Part shown: positions 1 through 5,375 of the stretch, piece after piece | Layout of the letters: the number at the start of each line of letters is the position of its first letter | Position numbering within the stretch: position 1 is the stretch's first letter | Origin: WHTF01 sp964482425 | Lineage (GTDB): Bacteria > Desulfobacterota > Binatia > UBA9968 | Direction: 5' to 3' | DNA: 7,261 nucleotides | NCBI GenBank assembly: GCA_964482425.1 | Contig: CAYZXN010000184.1 | Span: 1 to 7,261, forward strand | Program-made: the position numbers and the translations under genes | Notes under the pieces: generated by a model | Told to the model about the DNA's origin: nothing | The model's database searches: none | The model's input: the letters and a program-made list of their open reading frames with translations, nothing else

Positions 1-45
1 AGGATGGTGGAGCAAAATACGTTCGGTGACCGTCAGTAGCGGCAT
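1..45 (-). CDS. Possible N-terminus of an aconitase/LeuC-family hydro-lyase (partial)
   Basis: On the minus strand an ATG at 45 opens a frame that reads MPLLTVTERILLHHP to the window edge without a stop. The stretch TVTERIL resembles the first residues of 3-isopropylmalate dehydratase large subunits and other aconitase-family proteins, which often begin with T-[IV]-T-E-[KR]-I-L. A purine-rich GGGGGA (complement of 52-57) lies 6 bases before the ATG and could serve as a ribosome-binding site. If the call is right, the product would be a 4Fe-4S hydro-lyase acting on a hydroxy-acid. Only 15 residues are visible, no cluster cysteine can be seen, and the call rests on one short motif. A chance ORF start remains quite possible. 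Confidence 0.35.
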   Translation of the reverse strand, partial: MPLLTVTERILLHHP

Positions 46-64
46 CAATGGTCCCCCGCTGCGT

Positions 65-116
65 TCGCCTCGGTAGGATATGCTCCTACAGAGGCGACTC
101 TCTCAGACGTCGCCTC
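65..116 (-). promoter_or_regulatory. Alternative-hairpin leader upstream of the left-edge gene
   Basis: Bases 65-71 (TCGCCTC) pair with 91-97 (GAGGCGA). Inside that stem 73-78 (GTAGGA) pair with 84-89 (TCCTAC) around a 5-base loop. This gives 13 base pairs broken by one G-A mismatch. The same 91-98 segment can instead pair perfectly with 109-116 (GTCGCCTC), 8 bp around a 10-base loop, so the two folds exclude each other. On the minus strand the first-transcribed fold is 116-91 and the later, longer one is 97-65, ending about 7 bases before the GGGGGA of the left-edge ORF. That geometry suits a translational or transcriptional switch. No U-tract follows either hairpin on either strand, so it is not a simple intrinsic terminator. 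A REP-like element is the main alternative. Confidence 0.4.
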
Positions 117-389
117 GCGCAATCAGCGACCCCGACTGGAAAATGTCCCGATTCCGGGATTCGCGACTCCGTTGAGAACCGCTTTGCTTTACGCGGTTCC
201 CTCGACCGGCCAGTGTGTTTTTTTCCAATTTAATCAAGCTACTTACGCGCTCTTCGGCGATGAGCGACGGAGCTTGCCAGTGTATCGCTAGTGGCACAAA
301 CAACTCCCCCTCTTATCTCGCAATCGGGACACTCGAAAGCGCGTTGAGGCGCCGTTTGTCAACCTTAGGAGTTACTTGGAACGTTTTCT
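117..389. other. Gene-poor stretch with two further hairpins
   Basis: No convincing coding frame is seen here. Two small inverted repeats stand out. One is 146-150/155-159 (TCCCG/CGGGA, 4-base loop). The other is 176-182/193-199 (GAACCGC/GCGGTTC, 10-base loop). Seven T residues follow at 218-224 on the plus strand, 18 bases past the second hairpin, which is too far for an ordinary intrinsic terminator. An AGGAG at 367-371 sits 18 bases before the GTG at 390, too distant to fix a start for the downstream small gene. The stretch may be an untranslated leader for the left-edge gene or simple spacer DNA. Confidence 0.4.
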
Positions 390-419
390 GTGGGTACGGC
401 GATTGCTCCATTGGCCATT

Positions 420-638
420 ATGGAATTCATTTGCCAACACTGCGAAACCCCAAGCATCGGCAATAAGTACCGGGTGATCAGCGAAGAGGACGGAGTGACC
501 TTTCTCAATATGGTCGTCTGCCGCTCTTGCCGCGACCAGGCCAGAGGGCTCGGGCTGCGCACCGATCGGCTCGATCGCGACTCCCAGCACCGCGACGACC
601 GAATGCACCACTCCGGTTCGATAGCCGCCCACATGTGA
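420..638 (+). CDS. Small double-CxxC protein, probable zinc ribbon, 72 aa
   Basis: The frame gives a 72-residue protein with Cys5-x2-Cys8 and Cys34-x2-Cys37, the pattern of a four-cysteine metal site. Between the pairs is an ordered-looking segment with GNKYRV and SEEDGVTFLNMVVC. The conserved-looking part ends near residue 48 (ARGLGLR). The last 24 residues are polar and His/Asp/Arg-rich and look disordered. I chose the ATG at 420 because MEFIC places the first cysteine close to the N-terminus. A GTG at 390 would add ten hydrophobic residues and has no better ribosome site. The protein is soluble, with no signal peptide or membrane segment. Small proteins of this shape can bind zinc and partner a nucleic acid or another protein, but I cannot name a function. 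The gene stands alone. Confidence 0.6.
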   Translation: MEFICQHCETPSIGNKYRVISEEDGVTFLNMVVCRSCRDQARGLGLRTDRLDRDSQHRDDRMHHSGSIAAHM

Positions 639-1034
639 CTGGTGGGTTAGAACATCTCATGTCCTGATCTATTCCGCACGAGTGAAAACCATCTCCGTGA
701 CGGAATTCCCGGGAGGGGTTAACACCTCCCCGTGTCGGAATCGAAGCGGCGCTTCTAACCGGACTCTGATTCGTCCAAGCCCCCGGCGGGTCGATTGTAA
801 TCACCCAAATGGTCCGGCCGTAACAAGAAATGCGTTACCGCGCCAGTGACTGAATACCTCTCAACATCTCGGACACGGACTGAGCATGCTAATGTAGCGC
901 CTTTGTGAGCGCATTCGTTCCTGCACCTGATGTCCACTGAATTTCAACCTTTCCAAGGGCAAATAGGAAGGCGTCTTTCTCTGCAATGGCTCGAAGCGCT
1001 GTTTGAATCCTGTTACGATAAACTCGGAGCCAAC
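639..1034. other. Intergenic stretch without a gene
   Basis: About 400 bases separate the small CxxC gene from the 3' end of the minus-strand binding-protein gene. The ORFs here are short, overlap in several frames and show no protein-like composition. Two dyads are visible: a near-palindrome at 711-730 (separate entry) and 743-748/750-755 (GAAGCG/CGCTTC around one G). No hairpin followed by a T-run is seen just downstream of 1035 on the minus strand, so I cannot place a terminator for that gene. Confidence 0.5.
711..730. repeat. 20-bp near-palindrome centred on GTTAAC
   Basis: GGGAGG at 711-716 mirrors CCTCCC at 725-730. The centre GTTAAC (718-723) is itself palindromic. Only the 717/724 pair (G against A) breaks symmetry, so 18 of 20 positions are symmetric. 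With no free loop it is better suited to be a dimeric protein-binding site on DNA than an RNA hairpin. It sits about 75 bases after the small CxxC gene, and no promoter can be confidently tied to it. It may be chance. Confidence 0.3.
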
Positions 1035-1904
1035 CTAAATCAGTTTCTCAACCAGCGACTCCGCCTTTACTTCTCGCGCTCGAGGGTCTTGCAGCGCTGC
1101 TTCCCGTAAAATCACCTCGAGCGAATATATCGACGGCGTCAATGTCGGTTCGAAGAGCCCGGCGAAAAGCTCGTAGCATTTTACCAGAACCTGCGGTTTG
1201 CCGGCCAGCGTCGGAAGCCAGCGTGCGATCTCCTCGAGGGTTTCGCTGCGCCGGTTCTTGAAGAAGCCGATGCTCTCCACGTAACAGGAAGCGATATCGG
1301 CGACCAGCTCGCGGTTGGCGGCGAGAAACCGCCGGGTCGTTGCAAGCGGAACCCAGTGACAAGTCAGATCGGCGCTGTCGGCCACCAGCTTGAAGCCCTC
1401 TTCCTCAAGAAGAAAAGCCTTTTCCGGCGGTAACAGCGCCGCATCGAGCTGTCCCTCGCGCAGCGCTTCCAGGCTCCTGTCGTTGAGACCCAGATCGACC
1501 AAAGTCAGATCGTTCTGCATATCCAAGCCCCAGCGCCTCAACAACGCCAGCATCACCATGCCGGCCATGCGCCGTGGCTGATTGATGCCGACGCGCTTGC
1601 CCTTGAGATCGGCGACGCCGCCGATGCTTGCATTGGCTGCGAGGTAAAATGCCGGCCGATTCAGAACTCCGCCGACGATGACTAAATCGTTGCCGTTGAG
1701 CAGCGAAAAAATCAGCGATGGCGCATTGGGCGTTCCGACCGGAGTTTTATGACTCACGATGTCGTCGACGACTTTCTCTTCGTCCTGCTGGTTCACCACC
1801 TCGACATCTATATAGTGCTTGCCGAAAATACCGGCTGCATTTCCTATTAGCGGCAGAAAACGGCCGATACTTGATACCCCGATGCCGACTTTGACTTGAT
1901 TCAT
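1035..1904 (-). CDS. NMT1-like periplasmic-binding-fold protein lacking a signal peptide, 289 aa
   Basis: The protein has the NMT1/THI5-like (PBP2) fold. Strand-one and pocket residues are near 5-30 (VGIGVSSIGRFLPLI, then GIFGKHYIDVEVV). The family hinge motif DLKGKRVGI is at 99-107, EALREGQLDAALLPPEKA at 146-163, and the C-terminal DPRAREVK segment at 273-280. Unlike most relatives it begins directly at the first beta strand. A stop at 1929-1931 lies eight codons upstream in frame, so no signal peptide can be hidden by a wrong start. AAGGTGGT (complement of 1907-1914) two bases before the ATG supports the start. A cytosolic location is therefore expected. Fold relatives without export include enzymes such as 4,5-dihydroxyphthalate decarboxylase and THI5, but I see no CCCFC motif of THI5. 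No permease or ATPase gene adjoins it. It is divergent from the sensor-kinase gene, which hints at a ligand-sensing or enzyme role. The ligand is unknown. Confidence 0.8.
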   Translation of the reverse strand: MNQVKVGIGVSSIGRFLPLIGNAAGIFGKHYIDVEVVNQQDEEKVVDDIVSHKTPVGTPNAPSLIFSLLNGNDLVIVGGVLNRPAFYLAANASIGGVADLKGKRVGINQPRRMAGMVMLALLRRWGLDMQNDLTLVDLGLNDRSLEALREGQLDAALLPPEKAFLLEEEGFKLVADSADLTCHWVPLATTRRFLAANRELVADIASCYVESIGFFKNRRSETLEEIARWLPTLAGKPQVLVKCYELFAGLFEPTLTPSIYSLEVILREAALQDPRAREVKAESLVEKLI

Positions 1905-1956
1905 GCACCACCTTGATCTCTGTAAATTCTAAACGCTCGATCGCTTCGCCATGCCA

Positions 1957-1999
1957 AACGACCGGCGCACAGGTCATCCCTATATTCCAGAAGGTCGTT
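1957..1999. promoter_or_regulatory. Inverted repeat in the divergent promoter region
   Basis: AACGACC at 1957-1963 is perfectly mirrored by GGTCGTT at 1993-1999, 29 bases apart. The match continues outward to CC/GG with one extra A. A third half-site GGTC lies at 1972-1975. The element is 50-95 bases before the start of the minus-strand binding-protein gene and on the upstream side of the kinase gene. A regulator shared by both is therefore conceivable. No matching -10/-35 pair is clear, so the role is uncertain. Confidence 0.22.
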
Positions 2000-2168
2000 G
2001 GATTTCAAGCCGGGTGTCGAAATACGAAGGGTCCGGCTTGCCGCTGCTTGACATGGCGGACACCGGAGTGGGACAAAACAATTGGCTCAAACCCGGAAAA
2101 CCTGAACACGGGAGCGTTGGCGGTGCGATGTTGGCCGGCCATTCGTCAACGCGATCTTCGGAGGCCGC

Positions 2169-3317
2169 TTGTGCAATCTTGTTCGTCATGAAAAATGGTC
2201 AACCATGTTCGAAGACCAGACATATTTGACACGCATCCTTCATGCCGTACCTCAGCCTTTGCTCGTGATGGACGCGGAGATCAACGTCGTTGCGGCCAAT
2301 GATGCCTTGTACCATTTTTTTCAACTTTCCCGCGCAATGGCCGAGAAGGGCCTGGCGAGCGGCCTCTGCAATATTCCCGAAGTGCGCGAGCTGGCGCAGG
2401 ATGTTTTACAGCGCGGATCGCAGATCGACAACATCGAGGTGGAACGCGAGTTTCCGATCGTCGGCCGAAAAACTCTTTCGTTGAGCGCACGGCCAATCGC
2501 CGGCGCCGAGTACAACGCCGAAAGTTTAATATTGCTGGCCATCGATGACATCACCGAGCGCAGGCAAGGCGAAAGGCAGATCCAAAGGCTCGAGGACGAG
2601 CTTAGCCAGGCGCAAGTATTGGAAGGCGTGAGCCCACTGGTGGCCGTTCTCGCCCATGATTTGAACAATCAATTGAACATCGTTCAAGGTTACGGATACT
2701 TGCTCAAAGAGCTGGGTTTAAAGGACGAGCTTATTGCCGAAAGCGCTCTGGCGATCCTGGCTGCGACAAAACGGGGCGCTGGCGTCGTGAACCGGCTATT
2801 CTCGTTAACTCGAAGAGGCCTCTGTAAACTTGAACCGGTGAATCTCGATGGTGTGATCGCGGACCTGGCGCAGACGTTGCGCCGGAGATTAGGCCCGGCC
2901 ATCGAAATCGCCGTCGAGCCGGGCGACAATCTTCCGGCTGTTCTGGCGGACCGAAATCAATTGGCGCGAGCGCTGTCCAGTCTCTGCGCTAGAGCGCGCG
3001 GCGCGCTGTCGGACGAGGGCAAGCTTGCGATTTCAACCGCGGCTGTGCAGCGCAATTCTGAGGAAAATTCGCGCGAGTGGCCGGAGGAGCTCTATATCCG
3101 CATAGAGGTGGCAGCGGCGCACGATGGACAACCGGCGCCATCGAGCTTCGAAGCCTATTCGCCCACGGTGCCGGCGGATCGGGAAGCCGATTTGGGTCTC
3201 GCTATGGTCTACGGAATACTCCGCGGTCACAACGGCTTTTTTGAAGTAGCCGGCACGCCGCACGGGAAATGCTCTTTCCGGGTTTACTTACCCGGCATTG
3301 CCAGCCCGAGTTCCTGA
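2169..3317 (+). CDS. PAS-HisKA sensor kinase with a degenerate ATP-binding domain, 382 aa
   Basis: A PAS domain spans about residues 20-130 (ILHAVPQPLLVMDAEINVV to LLAIDDITERR). A short coiled linker follows (131-150), then an H-box, LAHDLNNQLNIVQGYGYLL, with phospho-acceptor His163. The C-terminal HATPase region is recognisable from DRNQLARAL (261-269), DLGLAMVYGILRGHNGFF (341-358) and FRVYLPG (370-376). Its catalytic parts are altered. The usual NLxxNARDA N-box reads SLCARARGA (Arg275 for the Mg-binding Asn, Gly278 for Asp). The DxGxG box reads AAHDG, the ATP-lid phenylalanines are gone, and the G2 box lacks GTG. No membrane segment is present, so it is cytosolic. GGAGG four bases before a TTG at 2169 favours that start. 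An ATG at 2205 (370 aa) has no ribosome site but lies right before the PAS domain. No response regulator is adjacent. It is probably a signalling pseudokinase or scaffold, though weak activity cannot be excluded. Confidence 0.82.
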   Translation: MCNLVRHEKWSTMFEDQTYLTRILHAVPQPLLVMDAEINVVAANDALYHFFQLSRAMAEKGLASGLCNIPEVRELAQDVLQRGSQIDNIEVEREFPIVGRKTLSLSARPIAGAEYNAESLILLAIDDITERRQGERQIQRLEDELSQAQVLEGVSPLVAVLAHDLNNQLNIVQGYGYLLKELGLKDELIAESALAILAATKRGAGVVNRLFSLTRRGLCKLEPVNLDGVIADLAQTLRRRLGPAIEIAVEPGDNLPAVLADRNQLARALSSLCARARGALSDEGKLAISTAAVQRNSEENSREWPEELYIRIEVAAAHDGQPAPSSFEAYSPTVPADREADLGLAMVYGILRGHNGFFEVAGTPHGKCSFRVYLPGIASPSS

Positions 3318-4288
3318 TGGGCGCGCCGTAGATAGCTCATATCCAGATATTTTTCCGGCGCCGGATACGGCCGCTGTTTGAAGAGCTGCTCGCCCATGAG
3401 ATCGATCAAGCGCTGAAAGCCATCCCGATTTACCGATCCGTCGCGGCTGATGATGCCCTGCGAAAGGTACTCCTCAACGGTTGCGCGGGTGTACTTCAGG
3501 GCGATGCCAGTGCGCTTGGTCACCAATTGCGCCGCCTCTTCCTTGTTCGCATGCGCCCATTGCATCGCGCGGACCATGGCTTTGAGGTAGCGCACCGTCA
3601 GAGCGTTGTTCGCTTCCGCCCAACGAGAGTCGACGATGAAGGTATGAAACTGCAGGTCGGGAACATAATCGTGCAGGCGGGCGATCTCGGTAAAACCCAG
3701 CTCCCGCGCGCGCGGCAGATCGCCGCCCAGGATCATGGTTGCGGAGGTATTGCACACTTTAAGACTGGCAAGCCGCTGGGTGGTGGGACCGCCCTGCAAA
3801 ATCGAGTAATCGCGGTTGAGCTCCATACCTTCCTTCTTGAGCATTTCCCGCAAGAAGATCGTGCTGCCTGAAACCAGGCTCACCACGCCGATGGTCGTTC
3901 CTTTGAGCTCTTTGATGGTTTTGTATTTTGGGCAACCCACCAAGGTATAAGCGGCGATCGGCACCGTACCGCCGATGATCTTCAACGACGCTCCGCGTTC
4001 CACTGCATTGATGGCGGCGGACGGATCGACAATGGCGACGTTCACGTGGCCGGCAATGAGCGCCTGAATCAAGGTATCGGTGGAGCCGATCAAGACGACA
4101 TCGCCCTGAATGCCTTCTTTGGCAAAAAATCCTTTGTCGGTGGCGGCGTAGTTGGGAAGTTGTTCTACAGTGCGCGAGACGTTGCCGATGATCACCCGGT
4201 CGGCGCCACCCGCCGGCGCGACACCGAAACTCACCAGCACTACTACCGAGAGGCAAATACAAATTTGGCGCAACGATAAGAACTTCAT
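3284..4288 (-). CDS. NMT1-like ABC-type solute-binding protein, secreted, 334 aa
   Basis: The protein starts with a typical signal peptide: basic MKFLSLRQ, hydrophobic core 9-22, and a likely cut after AGGA near residue 29. The mature part has the NMT1/SsuA-like layout: NYAATDKGFFAKEGIQGDVV (46-65), ALIAGHVNVAIVDPSAAI (76-93), ELKGTTIGVVS (127-137), and a helix-rich end with YLDMSYLRRA (314-323). It should capture a small molecule outside the cytoplasmic membrane and deliver it to an ABC permease, but neither permease nor ATPase is in the window. AAGGAG (complement of 4297-4302), 8 bases before the ATG at 4288, fixes the start. It is the second gene of an operon after the deacetylase, 13 bp away, so its ligand may be that enzyme's substrate or product. 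Its 3' end overlaps the convergent kinase gene by 34 bp. Length is normal for the family. Confidence 0.88.
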   Translation of the reverse strand: MKFLSLRQICICLSVVVLVSFGVAPAGGADRVIIGNVSRTVEQLPNYAATDKGFFAKEGIQGDVVLIGSTDTLIQALIAGHVNVAIVDPSAAINAVERGASLKIIGGTVPIAAYTLVGCPKYKTIKELKGTTIGVVSLVSGSTIFLREMLKKEGMELNRDYSILQGGPTTQRLASLKVCNTSATMILGGDLPRARELGFTEIARLHDYVPDLQFHTFIVDSRWAEANNALTVRYLKAMVRAMQWAHANKEEAAQLVTKRTGIALKYTRATVEEYLSQGIISRDGSVNRDGFQRLIDLMGEQLFKQRPYPAPEKYLDMSYLRRAHQELGLAMPGK

Positions 4289-4296
4289 TGTGTCCT

Positions 4297-4304
4297 CTCC
4301 TTCA
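4297..4304 (-). promoter_or_regulatory. Ribosome-binding site fused to the upstream stop codon
   Basis: On the minus strand the deacetylase stop TGA (4304-4302) shares its A with the AAGGAG (4302-4297) that serves the binding-protein ATG at 4288. Ribosomes ending on the first gene are placed directly on the start site of the second. This is the usual arrangement for translational coupling. Confidence 0.7.
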
Positions 4305-5171
4305 GGGCTGCTGATAATAATCAGCGTAGAAATGATCGGCAATTTCAGCGCCGGTAGTCTTCCACACTCCTTCGTGCGCACAGATGTATTCGAGCGCCTT
4401 GTCGAGATACTTGATGCGAAACGCCAGGCCGATGACGAACGGATGCAACGGCAGGGTCATGACACGCGCTTGGGTCGCGCCTTCGGCATAAAGGATATCG
4501 AACTGATCGCACACCATTTGCAGCCAGTCTTTGGGCGTGTGCCCGCCTTGAAACATCACTCTGATATCGTTGAGCCCCTGCTGATACGGAATGCCGATCA
4601 TGCGCCCGGTTTTGACGCGCATCGGCACCGGCTGATCGTCGCAGCCCCAATCGCAAACATAATCGAAGCCTGCCGCGGCGAGATAGTCCAGAGTATTGGG
4701 GCTTTCGTCCCCTCCTCCCGGGCCAAGCCAGCCGCGCGGCGCCTTGCCGGTCGCCGATGCGATGGTTTCTTTGACTTGCCGAATCGCCGCCGCTTCCTCT
4801 TCTGCCGAATACTGATTCATGCGTATGTTGTTGGTAACGCCGTGGCCGAGCCACTCCCAGCCCCGCTTATTGCCCTCCTCGATGATGGCCCGATGATGCG
4901 CGCAAACATCCGAGTTGAGCAGCACGGTTGCGCGAATACCGTGCCTGTCTAGCACGTCCATCATGCGAAACACGCCTATACGCGAGCCATAATCCCGCAA
5001 AGCATAACCCGTCACGTCCGGCAGTTGAGAGCTCGGCGCGCCCGGAATCGTTTTGTCAACGTGAAAAAATTCGACGTTCGGCGCCACCATCAAGGCGATC
5101 CTGGCATCGCCGGGCCACTTCAGCGGCCTGCGTCCGACAATTGGAGAATAATCGTAACGATCGGTTTGCAT
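4302..5171 (-). CDS. Polysaccharide deacetylase family protein, PuuE/allantoinase-like, 289 aa
   Basis: This is a NodB-type (CE4) barrel of the PuuE-like branch, which acts on C-N bonds of small amides or ureides and not necessarily on sugars. Seen in order: RPLKWPGDARIALMV (15-29), NVEFF (32-36), where Glu34 stands in the place of the usual catalytic-base Asp; GWEWLGHGVTNN (104-115), offering His110 and Asn114; APRGWLGPGGGDESPNT (144-160); YVCDWGCDDQP (171-181) with Asp178/Asp179; and LPLHPFVIG (240-248) with His243. There is no signal peptide, so the enzyme is cytosolic. The ATG at 5171 has GAGGAG (complement of 5180-5185) 8 bases upstream. A TTG at 5177 would leave only 2 bases and is rejected. 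It is the first gene of a two-gene operon with a secreted binding protein. Whether it has allantoinase, deacetylase or another hydrolase activity cannot be told from sequence. Confidence 0.85.
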   Translation of the reverse strand: MQTDRYDYSPIVGRRPLKWPGDARIALMVAPNVEFFHVDKTIPGAPSSQLPDVTGYALRDYGSRIGVFRMMDVLDRHGIRATVLLNSDVCAHHRAIIEEGNKRGWEWLGHGVTNNIRMNQYSAEEEAAAIRQVKETIASATGKAPRGWLGPGGGDESPNTLDYLAAAGFDYVCDWGCDDQPVPMRVKTGRMIGIPYQQGLNDIRVMFQGGHTPKDWLQMVCDQFDILYAEGATQARVMTLPLHPFVIGLAFRIKYLDKALEYICAHEGVWKTTGAEIADHFYADYYQQP

Positions 5172-5375
5172 TCGCAATGCTCCTCAAGATTCTGCTCGTG
5201 AACGATACGTATGATAGCCGGATCTTTGCGTCAAGCGTTTTCCAAATGAGCATCCGGTAGTTTGCCGGAAATCATTTCTCCGTAACCGCCCGCCTTTTGT
5301 TTTTCTTGCCGGCTGCTAGACTTCAGTTAGGACAAAATTTCGGCTCGGGTTGACGTTCCCGGAGGAGAACACGAT
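5172..5375. promoter_or_regulatory. Divergent promoter region, deacetylase operon and gnd
   Basis: This 204-bp gap must hold the promoters of both flanking genes. On the minus strand a TTGACG (complement of 5229-5234) is a good -35 box, but the matching -10 about 17 bases on (TACGTA) is poor. On the plus strand TAGACT at 5317-5322 is a weak -10 candidate for gnd with no clear -35. A small hairpin, TCCGG/CCGGA (5253-5257 and 5265-5269), lies between them. The boxes are suggestions only. Confidence 0.35.

Noticed and set aside
1..39. Plus-strand frame RMVEQNTFGDRQ ending at a TAG as the tail of an upstream gene
   Set aside because: Twelve residues carry no recognisable signal, and the minus-strand reading has better family resemblance.
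188..212. On the minus strand, a sequence with AGGG close to ACCGCG, recalling the T-box antiterminator motif
   Set aside because: The bases between AGGG and ACCGCG that define the T-box are missing, no specifier loop is seen, and the ACCGC lies inside a simple local hairpin.
176..224. Hairpin plus T7 run as an intrinsic terminator
   Set aside because: The T-run begins 18 bases after the stem, too far for a Rho-independent terminator.
2048..2053. Perfect TTGACA as a -35 box for the kinase gene
   Set aside because: No acceptable -10 is found 16-18 bases downstream (GGACAA region).
1951..2229. Short ORFs of about 92 aa in two frames between the divergent genes
   Set aside because: They overlap one another and the kinase start, lack ribosome sites, and show no protein-like composition.
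4152..4952. 266-aa plus-strand ORF
   Set aside because: It is antisense to the binding protein and deacetylase, both of which carry clear family motifs.
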